Positions 1 to 12,178 of a stretch of 64,000 nt of DNA are shown piece by piece. The position numbers were made by a program, and so were the translations under genes. The stretch's first letter is position 1. Each line of letters starts with the position of its first letter. Under the pieces are notes generated by a model. That model saw nothing but the letters and a program-made list of their open reading frames with translations, did no database searches and was not told the DNA's origin. The stretch is from Ctenosaura bakeri (Eukaryota; Chordata; Lepidosauria; Squamata; Iguanidae): positions 124,001 to 188,000 of the forward strand of contig CAOLHI010001846.1 in the NCBI GenBank assembly GCA_948474755.1. Direction: 5' to 3'.

Positions 1-615
1 TAAGCAGTGTAATTAATGCCCAAAGAGGCCAAGCCTACTTCACTGCTGTACAAAACCAATCCACACTCCTTATCTTGTAGTCTTGTTTAAAATGGTTGTT
101 ATGTGTAAATTTCTTAGCCTTTCAAAGAAGCACGTAATCTAACTGCCTTTTAACAGGGCTTTCATTTAAAGATTCTGGTGAGTAATGCCACCATATTCTT
201 AGCCTTATTTGATGCTTTTCCTTACTTAGAAGGCCTGATGAAGTGGAATGAACACTTTGCCTGTTTATGGCAGAATTCTCTTTAGTTTTTAAGGGGTCAC
301 ATTTGGAGTGTTGGCTGCTTTGGAATCCAGGCAGTGAAGTGTCATAACTGTGTTACCCTGTTACTCCTCTTCTTGAGAGCAGTTGAAGGAGCTTCCTGCT
401 CCTGTCCACCACTGCTACCTTGTTTTGAAGGGGCAAAGGTGAAGCTATCACATTGGAGGAAGATGAAGGCGCCCAGGGAGGTAGCAGAGGTGGGGTTGAG
501 TTAAGAAGGTTGTGATGGAAAAAGGCAGGGACCTCCAAGATAGGCCATGTACAGGGGCAGGTATTGCCCTTAGGACACAAAACTGTTTCACTTACTCTTT
601 TTCCCCTTCTGACAG
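1..615 (+). other. NXF1 intron sequence at the window edge
   Basis: This AT-rich stretch precedes the first recognisable NXF1 exon at 616. I searched it for the preceding leucine-rich-repeat exon of NXF1 and did not find it, so that exon lies before the window. No repeat family that I recognise is present. Confidence 0.6.
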
Positions 616-3600
616 CGCTGTCCGAGAACGGTTTCCGAAGCTACTGAGACTGGTAAGTTGAGATATACAAATTTCAAGTGAGAGGTTTGTTTGTGAGCTC
701 ACTACTGTGTGTTTGACATTGCAGATATATTACAAGTCTGCCTTTCTTTTCATAGGATGGTCATGAACTCCCTCCTCCTATCTCTTTTGATGTTGAAACA
801 CCAACCACCCTGCCTCCAAGCAAGGTACAGAAACAAAGGTGGAGGGAAGAAAGGGCGGGTATTCCTGTCAAAGTGAGAAGGCTAGTGCCTTTTGAGTTCT
901 GACACCTTTGCATGATCCAGACTCATTAGAAGGCCAACAGTATGTGTACGCCTTGGGAAATGTGTACGCCCTGGAAGGCTGTGGTGTGGACCAGGTCAAA
1001 AACTGGTATCTCTTTTTGACTTTTCTCAGGGCAGTTATTTTTGCTCTGAAGGCCTGAAAGCGCTGATTGGACAGTTTCTGCAACAGTAAGTACAAAACTC
1101 TTAATCATGCTTTTGAAAAAACTATATGTTGTGTGTTTGAAAAGGACTCTGTCTTTATCTGTCTCTGATGTTCTGTAGTCATTGGTAAATTCTGCTTACT
1201 CGAATATTGATCCACTTTCTCCAGAGACGTCTCTTGATGTTTTAATAAAGAATAATAATATCAGCGAAATGCTTTCTGTATACTCAATTTTGAGTTCTGT
1301 GAAACTGTGGCTAGAGCATCTTCATATCACTGAGGTTCAAGAATGAGTGGATCTGAAAATCCATCTTTTGTTTCTTCCTGTGTGGCTGATTGATCCTTGT
1401 TCTGTTGCAGTGGTGGTCTGTTTCACACTTCTGAATATAGTTTTTATTCTGGTGGTAAATCTGTGTCCTGGCAGTACCACTACAGAATGAAAGTAGGGGA
1501 TGGCATGCAACACCCCACAGTACAGACAGGGGAGAAGATTCTCGTGTGTGTGTGTGTGTAAACTGTTGGTGGGATTAGAACTCTTTCACATGTTACCTTT
1601 CTCAGTGAAGGAACCTTTTTTATATAGAAATGTTCAGTGTATATCCCTGCCTGTTCTCTGAAGTGATATAGTTTAAGAATTTGATAGGTATACCATATTA
1701 CTTAGAACTATATTTAAAGGAGATAGCATCCCTTCCAGCTTGTATTTATTGGAGGAGTTTTATGCAAATAAAGTCTGTGTTGTGTCCCCCCCCCAGATAT
1801 TACACCATCTATGACTCTGGGGACCGGCAAAGGCTGTTGGATGCCTATCATGATGAAGCATGCTGTTCCTTAAGTATCCCAGTCACAGTTCAACACACTC
1901 CCAGGTATGTTGCTACAGCCAAGCTGTCTTTCCTTATTTTGAGAAAAGGATATGTATTAGCTTAGCATAATAGACTCTGGGTTTTGGTATAATGAGACGT
2001 AAGAGTGGCTTTGTAAACGTGACTGAATTATTCAGAGTGAAAAGATCTGTGCTGCCTCCATTCTCTACCAGCAGAGAAGGAATCATCCAGGAGTAGGTTA
2101 ACCTCTTCTGCTGCCCAGGCAGAGCAAGGGACCACATGGTCAGATTCTTAGCTTCTCCATGCAGTTTTGCCTTGCCTTTGTCCAGAATAGATCATATCAG
2201 AATTCCTCCTCTGTTTCTTGGTGACTTAACTTTATGGTTTTTTTTTTTGTTTCATTCTCTGTATTTCTTTGGTTGCTACCAACCCCCCCCCAAATCCCTC
2301 TTCTGTTCTTTTCTTTCTGTTTCTTCAAATGTGTTTCCCCATTCTTGCTTCCTCAAATTGCACTAAGCTGTGTTCTTTTGTCACTTCCTTAAACTGCCCC
2401 CCACTTTTTTTTGCACTCTTTTCTTACTTACAGAGTGTGGGGAAGATTTCTGGGGCATCAGCGGAGCCCGCTATCCCCTCTCATGGTTCCAGGATGAAAG
2501 TGTAAAAGAAAGACACTTCAATCCAGATAATTTTATTCTCCTTTTTTCCCCCTAAGGCTCTATCCAATTGCAGTGTGCTCTGGGCAAGGCGGTTCAGTTT
2601 TCTTCTTTGGGATGAGACTTAATCTTGGATTTTATTCATCTTAATTCTTCCTTGCTACCTTGTTTCTCTTGATATGTATAGACGTTTTGGTATATCCCAT
2701 TCTTGGATGGCTCCTTGTCCAGTGGCAGATAATGGTAAATTGAGAAGTAACCGAGAAAGCCCATTCTTGCCAAAGAGAAGGAGGCATCCCGCTCTATCCC
2801 TATGGTGGCAGACCTTATTTTTCTGGCATTCTGTTTCCTTTTGTGTTCTGTCTCTGGCTTTTCTATATGAAGGACCTAGGGATCCAGTGAAAAAGACTTA
2901 AATCGCTTGACCCCTTGCCTTGCCTGGGTGGCAGAAGAGGTTAACCGATTCTTCTAGATATGTCATGCTATGCAAACAAAGGTCTGGGAAGTGGGTTTTT
3001 TTTTTTTTTCCAAGTGCAATGTTGAAGTTTTGTTTTGCTTTCAGGGCTGCTCTGTTCGAATACTTCAAGAGCAGCAGAAATGTGAAGAAACTGAAAGATC
3101 CCAGTAAGTAATAGAAAGCAACTGCAAAATGGTTGGGGCGAGTAAAGGGTTGAGATGGGTAGGAATAGACTTATAGTAAGTGCAGACTGCTGTTGGACCA
3201 TCCTTGATCGCTAGCTTGTCAGATGTTGCCTGGAAGATGAATCCTACATGGTGCCTCTGTTTTCAAGTAGTTTTTTATTGAGGCATTTATGCTGCATAGC
3301 TGGGGCCTACTCAGATCAATGGAGAGAGCTGCGATGTTGAAAGGACTGGAGACAATATGCAAATACACAAAAAGCCATTGTAACGCTGTCATTTCAAATT
3401 CTTCACAGCTCCGAGTGTTCCAAGCTGTGAAAAGGTCTGAGGAACAAGAAAGCTCTTTATTTTATGTGGAAGAAGTAAGCGGTTCTCTCCAGGGAGACTA
3501 GAAAACATTTACTTTGTATATATTATATTATCGTGCTAAATGAGAAAAACAGGAACTGACCCATGTTGGATGCAATCTGTTTGCCATAGAGAGAATAGAC

Positions 3601-6600
3601 GGAGAGTTTCTTCGCATCTTTCTCCTGCAAGTTCAGCCTTGGTTTCCAGCACTCTAAATGATGCTGATATTCTCTGCCTATTTAGTTAACTCAGTTTGAC
3701 CCTCTTGTGTAATAGAACAGTTTTCCCCCACTCCTGACTTGTATTGGCATTTGCTGAGCCAAAGTTTGTATGAACCATCTGGTTTGACCCAGTAGCCTGC
3801 AGAGGAATATTTTCTTGTAGTTTCAACCTTCTGTGCTCTGAACTCCCACACGTTGAGTCCCACACGTAGTAATTTCACTTTGATTCTTTGAACTTGATAG
3901 AGAATGACTTCTCTCAGTAGATGTATCTGGAAACTCCCAGCAGTGGTGTGAGGTGTGAGAACTGTCACAGGTATTTTGATCTTGACGTGTGCAGTGAATG
4001 CTTCCTGGTATGGAAGTCCCGGCCATCAGAGGGAACTGAAATAGGACATGACCTTTTAGAACAACATTATTGCATGAAATCATAGCCCTAAATCCAATTG
4101 CTGGTCTCAAGCAGAATAGATTCACGGAATCCCTTGCTGAATGTTAAGTCAACATTTATATAAATCTGCTTGATTTAATAGGTTTACTTTAGTTAGGATT
4201 GGCAATTGGATTTAGTCCAGAAAGCTAGAACCAGAGCTGTATGGAAAGTGGCACAAAAATCTGGTGGGCTCTGGTGAGATGCAGCAATGCCTCGGTGAGA
4301 TCAACAGTTGTCAGATTACTTTGAAATTTCTTCAACAGAGAAACTTGTTCATCCTCTTTCTCCCTGTGGACTTCTCTGTACTTCAAGAATCTGTTGAAAA
4401 GCTTGAGACACAGAATACCTCTCCAGTGCTTTGTCTTGTTTTTGGAATAGTAAAGGAGATGTTTCACATGCAGGAATGCCTTTTTGCTAGTGACAGTACG
4501 CCTGAACCTGTAGGTTCAGCACTGTGGTTTTTGTGTGTAGAGAATACTCGAATGAGGAGACAGATGAGGAAACAAACATGCAACAAATAAATAGTATATA
4601 TCAGTTGTGCATTCTTGGTGAATACTCCAGTATCACTGAGAGTATCTTCATGACCATCCCAGATGGGTTAGGATGGCTCTCTCTCTAATAAGAAAGCAAA
4701 ATTGAAATGTACCCACTCACTCATTGTTCCCAGTGTCTAGTTGAAAAGCAGATTTTTGACAGATTTTTGGCTCATGGGGATGACAATCATGTTGTTGCAG
4801 CAAATGGGGAGTGACAGAACATCATTTTTGGTCACCTATTTGGCTGTTTGGATAGAGGATCCCCTTAAAACAGCATGGAATAGCCCCACAACAGGTTTCC
4901 TTTTAAGCCTTTGCAATTAATAAAATCGGGACCTTCATGGACCCCCCTCCAAGTTGTCACGTGCCCTGCAAGCTGCACAATTTGCACCCCTGTTGAGGAG
5001 ACTTGAATACTAAAATGCATAGGACTATAGGTAAGGCACTTATTCTTGCAAACAGCAGACTGGGGCGAGAATACCAATTAGTGCATTATCTTCTGCCTTT
5101 AAATATTATCACTGTATGATCTACAGATAAAACTGAACTAAAGAACTTTATTTAAAAAAAAAACAGTCCAGGGAAAAGATAAAGTAGAAAAACAATCATA
5201 ATGCTTTACAAAACAACACAATATACTTCAATATTCATTTTTAAAAGAGAGGAGGAAGGAACCATGAGGGGGCTCCACATGTGAAGGTAATTTTACAACT
5301 CTGGTAATACTGCAAGGAAGACCCAAGTCCCTGAATTCAGCTATTGTAACCCTCTCTAATGATGAGCACAGCTTGTTAAGCCTGTCTTGGGGCATGAACA
5401 TGTTTCCTTCCTCCTCTATGCCAATCATAGTTGCTGAGATTTGTAATTTATTTCCTAACCGTGCAGTCTTTAATTGTTAGAGGGTGTCTCCTTCCTGGAG
5501 CCTTTTGCAGTTGAGACTCCACTGATGGACAAAGTGCTGTCTCCCAGTCTCCTAGAGATGCTAGTGTCTCCCTACCTTAGACTACTTTGGAAATAAACAA
5601 TGACCTCCTCTGTTCTCTCTCCTCTTTACTCCCAGCCATGCGCTTCAAACTTCTCAAGCACACAAAGCTGAATGTTGTGGCTTTCCTCAGTGAGCTTCCC
5701 AAGACGCAGCATGATATTAATTCCTTTATCGTGGATGTCTGTGCACAGACGGTGAGTAAAAAGGAGGAACTAGCCAAGTACATCCCTCCACCAAGGGATG
5801 GGGTGAAACTAGTGATTAATATATCAGTTTGCAGGGTCAGGTTGGTTTATCCCTGCAGGTAGGTAGCTGGAAGACCTCCTAGTTACCCTCTACCATTGAG
5901 TCAAACTGTGTGCTCTGAAGCACTTGGAATACCACAATGAGCAATGCAGAATTCTGTACTGAAGTATTCCTTTGTTGGCCTGTATATAGCTCCCTCATGC
6001 CATTCACTTTCAGATGAGCTGAGGAAGTAGTTTTAATCTAATAAATCTTTGCAGAATTTCTTCCCTTTTTACTGCTAATGTTGTTTAGTTTTTTAAACTT
6101 AACCTGCTTCAGTCGATACAGTTATAAATGAATTCTTCACATGGTAAACCGGGGATCCATGTTCTGATGGCGGATAAATTTAACATCCGTGAATGGTGCT
6201 GCAACAGGCTGCATTAGTCTGAAAGCCTTTTTTAAGATTATTATTATTATTATTTCAGAACACAATGCTATGTTTCACACTGAATGGGATTTTCAAGGAA
6301 GGTGAGTAAGCTCTTAGCATCCCCTTTGTATCCAGTCCTGCAGTGCTGGCTGTCCAGTGTATGTGCACACAGTGTCCACACTGAAATTTCTGTTCTGCCC
6401 TTTTTACATTCTACAGTGGCAGTGGATGGCAAGTGTCGGGATGCACTGAGAGCCTTCACACGGGTATTCGTCACTGTACCCGTTGGCCATAACGGGTAAG
6501 GGAATGAGCTTTAGAACTAATCCAGGGATCGCATGGTATGTGTGTCTTTAAAAAAACAGATATTATGTATTGGGGAAATAATGCAATATTTACAGTGAAA

Positions 6601-8949
6601 GGAGATGCCTAGATGGCATGTTTTCAGGAAATGGAGAAGTCAGCAGCTATTAAAAGAATTTAGGTATGGTGCCCCCGCCCATCATCTATTTCTGCCTATT
6701 TCACATATGCAGCAAGAATGAGTAGAGGTTAGATCTTGGTTTACTGGTAAACCATGGATTGTTGCAAAGCAAAAAATACTGAACTAAGTGGCTCTCAGCG
6801 TTTCTTTTCCTGTGGGAAGGGTGCCATCCAGCAAAATACTTAAGCTTGTAAGCAAGATGATGACAGGTTGCCTTATCTTTTAGAAGACACTGACCATATA
6901 GTCCATTTCTGGAATTTAAAAACTCATTGTTGCAGTGCACAAATTCTAGGGAATACAGACCATCAAGACAAAGTTCAGTTCACATCCTATTTGGAATGGA
7001 ACCTAAGTTCCCCAGTTCCTATATGGCATAGTTGCCTTTATGTAGGAACAGTGTAAAGCTGGTCAAAGAACACTTTGCTGGTATATCTCATTTTTCCTAT
7101 GATTTTAGGGCCCATTTCTAGAACCTTGGATTTTTAATACTGGAAGCACTTTTGGACACATGGATTATTAATTATCCTTTTCTAGGCTGGTCAGGACCCT
7201 GAAAAGCAGAAGCTAGTGTTTCTGTAGCTTCTTTTACCTATGGGAGGATGCTACAAGGAAAATAAAGGCCATTTCCACCCTACACTGATATAGTGCTATT
7301 ATTCGACTTTCAACATCCTGTGGAATTCTGGGGTTTGTGGTTTCCTGAGGCACAAGAGCTCTCTGGCTGAGAATTCTAAAGGCCCCTCCCTAAACTGCAA
7401 ACCCCAGGATTCCATAGGATGTTGCAAGTGGAATGATAGCACTATAAGAGATGTTACAAGTGGAATGATAGCACTATAAGAGTGTAGGGCAGAAATGGTC
7501 AAAGTTTCAGGAATGTTGGGATATCTTAGCTGCTGTTTTCCAGTCTCCTGCCAGAGGAAGAGTGAGCGTCTTCAGCTGTGTGATTAAAACTGTGGCAAAG
7601 AGAGTTCTGGCCATCCCATCCTCACCTCTTCTCCCCAGGTTGGCTAGCTGAACAGCATTTGGGTCTGCATCCCATTCAGTACCTCTTTTCTTCCTCCCGC
7701 AGGCTGTGCATTGTGAATGACCAGCTGTTTATTCGCAAGGCCACCAACGTGGAAATCCGCAAAGCTTTCGCCATGCCAGCACCCACACCTTCTTCCAGCC
7801 CCGTGCCCACGCTTACGGCTGAGCAGCAGGAAATGCTGCAAAATTTCTCGCTCCAGTCAGGAATGAACCTCGAGTGGTCTCAGAAGTGAGTAGTGCAGGA
7901 AAGCCTGGAGGAGGAGGGGGAACTTAATTTGAGGGGGCCCAGAGGGGAAAGAATGGTTATAGAACAAGAGTAGGGAGATGTCTTATGACTGTGATCTGTT
8001 TCTTCCCCCACTACCAAGGTGCCTTTTGGACAATGATTGGGACTATGCTAAAGCAGCCCACGCATACACACAGCTCAAGGTGAGTGCCCTTCTGCAGAAT
8101 CACAGCTAGCCTTCAATGTCTTATTAAGTTGCACTTAAAGGAGATTCCACCTGAACCTCAGGAAGAACTTCCTGACAGTCAGGGCTGTCTGGCAGTGGAA
8201 TGTGCTGCCTCGGAGTGTAGTGGAGTCTCCTTCCTTGGAGGTTTTTAAGCAAAGGCTTGATGGCCATCTGTTGGGAGTGCTTTGAGGGTGTTCCTGCATG
8301 GCAGGGGGTTGGACTGGATGGCCTGTGTAGTCTTTTCCAACTCTACATTTCTATGATTAATGTTCAAAACCTGCCTTTGCATTTTCTTCCTAGAATTTCC
8401 TCGGTACTCGTTAACAAGTCTTTGCTATTTTCTGCCAGTACTATGGCATGCACTTACTGTTGTCAAGAGACTTGTACTTTGAGGTACAAGACACTCCATC
8501 CCTTTTTTTGTTTGCCTTCTGATTTTTAATTTCTTTGCAATCATACTTTTAAAAATCTGTATATACTGCATTGCCCCAAGTGTTCACACATGTGGAAGAA
8601 ATTTCTGTGTGTACAGCTGTATGTGGACTGATGTACGTCATGTGAACTGGAAGCCCTTTCTGTTGGGAGGCAGCTCACATATATATATTGGCCTTCTTTT
8701 TGCAATTATTTGTGCCACATGTCAGGACCTGCATGATACTGTGGCGTGGCATGCCATGCTGACATGATAGAGTAAGGAGGTTATTCAGTGCTTAAAGAGA
8801 AGGACTTCAGAGATGCCAGATTCACCTGAGAGCCTCATATCTTGTCTTGTGTCCTTGATGAACGGTGATGGAGATAGTTAACGACTTACTCATTTCTCTC
8901 CCTTCAACAGGCTGAGCAGAAGATTCCAGAAGTGGCGTTCATTAACTGA
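616..8949 (+). CDS. NXF1: NXF1, nuclear RNA export factor 1 (3' part, 11 exons)
   Basis: NXF1 (TAP) with NXT1 exports bulk mRNA through nuclear pores. Exons: 616-652, 756-824, 1030-1085, 1797-1904, 3045-3103, 5636-5751, 6259-6301, 6417-6495, 7703-7885, 8019-8079, 8911-8949. All junctions are AG/GT and all phases agree. The joined 282 residues begin at the end of the LRR domain ([19 protein letters not shown]). The NTF2-like domain that binds NXT1 follows ([39 protein letters not shown]), then the linker [16 protein letters not shown]. The protein ends in the TAP-C/UBA-like domain that binds FG nucleoporins ([20 protein letters not shown]), finishing IPEVAFIN. Family assignment is by remembered similarity to the human protein and is very secure. 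The N-terminal RNA-binding part lies outside the window. The second intron shown, 653-755, is only 103 bp. Confidence 0.97.
1086..1796 (+). other. NXF1 intron with a TG microsatellite
   Basis: The intron between the fourth and third exons shown contains a (GT)n run at about 1543-1559. The polypyrimidine tract next to the acceptor at 1797 ends in a C run. I see no other feature. Confidence 0.5.
1905..3044 (+). other. NXF1 intron, no feature recognised
   Basis: The intron is pyrimidine-rich, with several T and C homopolymers. A short duplication of the word TCTGCTGCCCAGGCAGAGCAAGG-like sequence near 2105 and 2915 hints at related repeat pieces, but I cannot name a family. Confidence 0.4.
3104..5635 (+). 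other. Largest NXF1 intron in the window
   Basis: This 2.5-kb intron holds no repeat that I can name. It contains a 54-codon open frame at 3921-4085 with a cysteine cluster (C-x2-C-x8-C-x2-C), described as a finding. The rest looks like ordinary intronic sequence. Confidence 0.45.
6496..7702 (+). other. NXF1 intron carrying a PalM copy
   Basis: The intron runs from the exon ending at 6495 to the exon starting at 7703. Its one clear feature is the PalM element at 7267-7500. Confidence 0.6.
7267..7500. mobile_element. PalM long form, copy 1
   Basis: The element has GGCC and GGTC ends flanked by the 3-bp direct repeat AAA on both sides. The centre is not palindromic (the segment with AGAGCTCTCTGGCTGAGAATTC). 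The right arm carries an internal tandem duplication of about 32 bp (ATGTTRCAAGTGGAATGATAGC...). It lies in an NXF1 intron. Confidence 0.85.
8137..8358 (+). mobile_element. CR1 LINE 3' fragment
   Basis: This is a 5'-truncated copy of the CR1 reverse-transcriptase tail. It runs from a region encoding the last part of ORF2 ([18 protein letters not shown]) through GGTTGGACTGGATGGCC to the ATTTCTATGATT end. It lies in the last-but-one NXF1 intron in sense orientation. Confidence 0.85.
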
Positions 8950-9004
8950 GCATCGCCCTCACCTTCCCAGACCAGCGTTTTATTTTTGAGATACTTATTT
9001 TGTA

Positions 9005-9010
9005 AATAAA
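9005..9010 (+). other. NXF1 polyadenylation signal
   Basis: A canonical AATAAA lies 56 bases after the NXF1 stop codon, within TTTTGTAAATAAAGTTTC. The 3' untranslated region would be very short, ending near 9030. Confidence 0.85.
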
Positions 9011-9030
9011 GTTTCACCGTGTAAATTTAA

Positions 9031-9932
9031 GAGATTCCCTCCCTGTTGGATTAGGAAGACTGTAGCCTTTCACCATTGGGATAGAGGCAAAAGCTATGAC
9101 TGGCTCAGTGAAGAGGCGGCATTTCCCACCTTGTGGTGTCAGAAGATGACGGAAGAATTGCTGTGTAATCTTTTTTAAGAGGACAGAATTGACTCTGTGT
9201 GGAGATTTGGAGTCCTATAAGAGAGAAAGGTGTCCAGCCTTGTGTTCTCCCCAACCTGTATTTGGAAAAAAAATTTTTTATTTTGGCGTATTCTGCCCTG
9301 CAGCAACTGTCTCAGTTGTCAAATTATGTACACCTAGATGAAGAAAGGGCCAGCACTCCCCAGCAAAACGGAGGCTGGCTGTAGCGGGCAAGACAGCAAA
9401 CCTTATGGCACAATTTATCTTTGTGGTGGTGCCAGAAACTTTGGGTTTCCTAGTTCTGTGTTGCCTCCGAAGTTTTTCCAAATGGGGCCTGGGGGTTCCA
9501 AGTGACTGATCCCCAAAGCTCTTATGGAACATTGTCTGTTTCGTCCTCTTCTTGGTTCCTAGAAGTCTGCTGTTATGAGAGCAGGCGTGAAGCTGGCATG
9601 CTCAGCAGGCCAGTGGCTTCTGTGTTTTTCTTCCACCTCTAGTTCTTGAAAACACTGTGCTTAGTAAAATTATTATTAAAAACTTGCACTATGTGTGTGT
9701 TGTTTCAAATACGAATGGGATCCCTTCCACATAGAATTTTGGTTTCTGGCCTTGCACAATTTTTAATGCCTAAAGTTCTTGTAAATAGAAGACTTCTGCT
9801 TCCTACTCTTATTTTAATTCTAAAACAATTTGCCACCCACTTCTAAGCGTGTGCTGCTTTGGAAGAGAATTTTGTGTTTCTTTTGAGACTCACCTCTTAG
9901 AGGTGATAGTAGTTACTGCTTCCATTGTTAGA
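9031..9932. other. Intergenic sequence, NXF1 to first intergenic PalM
   Basis: No gene is supported here. Open frames exist, but they lack splice context or family similarity. Confidence 0.4.
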
Positions 9933-10134
9933 GGCCATTTCCACACTATGCTGTTACAGTGCTCTCATTCCACTTTCAGCCTTCTGTGGAATTTGGGGGT
10001 TTGTAGTTTCCTGAGGCCCAAGAGCTCTCTGGCTAAGAATTTTCAGTGCCCCACCCTAAACTGCAAACCCCAGGATTCCAGAGGAGGTTGAAAGGGGAAT
10101 AATAGCACTATAACAGTGTAGTGTGGAAATGGCC
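9933..10134. mobile_element. PalM long form, copy 2
   Basis: The ends are GGCCATTTCCACACTA and its complement, flanked by AGA direct repeats (9930-9932 and 10135-10137). The centre is non-palindromic with the AAGAGCTCTCTGGCTAAGAATT segment. Confidence 0.88.
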
Positions 10135-10428
10135 AGAGTTGAAAGAAATCTGAAAAGATAAATACACATAAGAAATACAGCTTTGTAATAAATTAATATA
10201 GTGACTAAGTATTAGTCTTGGTACAAATCTTACCCCATGTGTATTTTAATGTTGACAGTTCATTTCACTTACAAATTACTTTTTCTGTATAGTTATTATT
10301 GCATATCCCAGTTTGTATCCCATGGTATGACTAGTAATGGTATGGTGGAAACTGCTTCCTCAAGCAGATCTGCTGCTCTCTGGAAGCTTTGGTCCCTGTT
10401 TTAGCCTCAAGGGTGATTGTGATTCTTA

Positions 10429-10631
10429 GGCCATTTACACACCACCCTGTTATAGTGCTATCAATTCTGTTTTCACCCTCCTGTGGAATTCTGGGGTTCG
10501 TAGTTTCCTGAGGCCCGAGAGCTCTCTGACTGAGAATACTAAAGGCTCCTCCCTAAACTGCAAACCCCAGGATTCCACAGAAGGTTGAAAGAGGAATCAT
10601 AGCAGTATAACAGTGCAGTGCAGAAATGGCC
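10429..10631. mobile_element. PalM long form, copy 3
   Basis: Both termini are present. The flanks are TTA on the left and CTA on the right, a degraded 3-bp duplication. The arms are AT-variant (TCAATTC on the left, AATCATAG on the right). Confidence 0.8.
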
Positions 10632-11597
10632 CTAAACGCAAGTATAGGATTAAGAATGTAGTGCAAACTTGGTGTACAGGATAGGACAACAGCATGTTCT
10701 AAACCATGAAAAAAGACATGTATATATAAACAAAGACAGTAAACTTACTTTGAGCATGTCTGTCATGTGGTAGCACTCTAATACAGATGTTGGCAACATG
10801 CAGCTGTTGTCTTGGCCCTAGCTGGGTTTTTTACCCACAAACATGTTTTTGCTCCAGAATGCTCCCCAATTTACTCTAGGGGATGTGGAGGGCATCTCCA
10901 TCATGTTTGGAGGCTCCCTGGCCGCCCCCCCCAGAATAATTTTGCATTTTTTTCAAACAATTTTATTTTTGCTCCAAAATGTCCTCCCGGGAGCAGTAGG
11001 GTGTGTGTGTGTGTGTGCATTTCCATTGCATTCTGCGGGGCCCTGGGGCAATTTAGGGGCCAGAGAGAGGTTCTTTTTGAAACCCAAAACATAGTGAAAC
11101 TGCATATATCTATCTGGGTTTCCAAAAGGCCTCTCCAGAGCATGCATGCGTGCGTATCTAATACATAAAAGTCAAAGCTTGTGTCAGACGAAGACCTTAT
11201 ACGATTGGCTGCCTAAGAAGAGTCTAGAGAATCCTGGGGTTTGCAATTTAGGGAGGGCCTTTAGAATTCTCAGTGGGAGAGTTTTGGGCCTGGCCAGTTG
11301 CCTGGCCAGTTGCTAGGAGGAGGGCAGCATATTCCCTCAGGAGCCCAACCTCTGGATTAGAATAATTCTAAATGCAGATTGGATTGGGGAATATGGGGAA
11401 AAGTTACCAGTACTGGACAAGACAATTTGGGGAATTAGAGACACAGGATCTTAAATCTTTTTAACAACTATTACCTATAAGAAAATAAAATGCCAGGCGA
11501 TGCCGGGATGTATATGGGATTTAGTATATATATGTATGTATGTATATGCATGCATACATGCTCTGAAAAGGCCTTTTGGAAACATATATATGCATAT
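10632..11597. other. Intergenic stretch with PalM fragment and TG repeat
   Basis: There is a short (GT)n run near 10999-11018 and a central PalM fragment at about 11230-11287 (CCTGGGGTTTGCAATTTAGGG). Direct copies of CCTGGCCAGTTGC occur near 11290-11320. No gene is supported. Confidence 0.45.
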
Positions 11598-11892
11598 AAG
11601 GACTTTCCAAATGGTGTGTGGCGATGCATTAGTGTGTAGGTGTGTCACCTACAATCTTGGAAAGGAATGTTATTTATAAATCATATATTTTTAAAATTAT
11701 ACGAAAGGTCTTCATGAGATATGTTGTGTCCCCCTATATTTTGTAATTACAATTTATGTATCTATCTGTATCTCTTCTAAGGGGTTAGTTGAACCTCCGG
11801 TTTACTAGGAAAACTGAAATTATTGTGTCGTGAAATGATGCATGTCTAAAAAGTGTGTCACCCACAAGAAAAGTTTGGAAAGCTCTGATATA
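11598..11892. mobile_element. hAT-like non-autonomous element (family shared with 19279-19578)
   Basis: It begins GACTTTCCAAATGGTGTG and ends GTTTGGAAAGCTCTG. It matches the element at 19279-19578 along its whole length (ATATGTTGTGTCCCCCTA, AACCTCCGGTTT, GATGCATGTCTAAAAAG). The hAT call rests on the 8-bp target duplication of the other copy. Here the duplication is blurred by flanking AT repeats. Confidence 0.65.
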
Positions 11893-12103
11893 CATACATA
11901 TATATATATATATTACAACAGATTAATTTTTGCAGAGATGGCCCTACCAGTTCTGCTGGGGGAGGGTTAATGCAACCCCCTACCCCTTCCACAGTGGCCC
12001 ACCCCTGCTCTAATCCGTACCCAGCAAGCAGATCGAAATGGCCAGCACCCAACCTCCGCCAGGAGCAGCAAAGAGGAGCGTTTGCAGTCTCTCTTTCTGC
12101 AGA

Positions 12104-12131
12104 GCAGGAAGTGGACTACAACTCCCAGGAG
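12104..12131 (+). promoter_or_regulatory. TMEM223 promoter: ETS site plus ZNF143/THAP11-like motif
   Basis: CAGGAAGTG (ETS type, about 12105-12113) overlaps ACTACAACTCCCAGGAG (12115-12131). The latter is close to the known GFY/ZNF143 promoter word ACTACAATTCCCAGAATGC. The surrounding DNA is GC-rich and leads directly into the TMEM223 first exon. The motif favours the ATG at 12179 as the start, because the in-frame ATG at 12038 lies upstream of the likely transcription start. Confidence 0.7.
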
Positions 12132-12178
12132 CCTCCGGGCCACGGCCGGTTTCCCCCAGCAAAGGGAGAGTCCCAGGC

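Noticed and set aside
155..175. A mini-exon between TTTTAACAG and GGTGAGTAATG for NXF1
   Set aside because: The enclosed codons do not match the expected leucine-rich-repeat sequence before RERFPKLL, so the splice-like sites look accidental.
10843..11168. Overlapping frames on both strands near 10.9-11.2 kb
   Set aside because: They span a TG repeat and a low-complexity region and show no domain or splice evidence.
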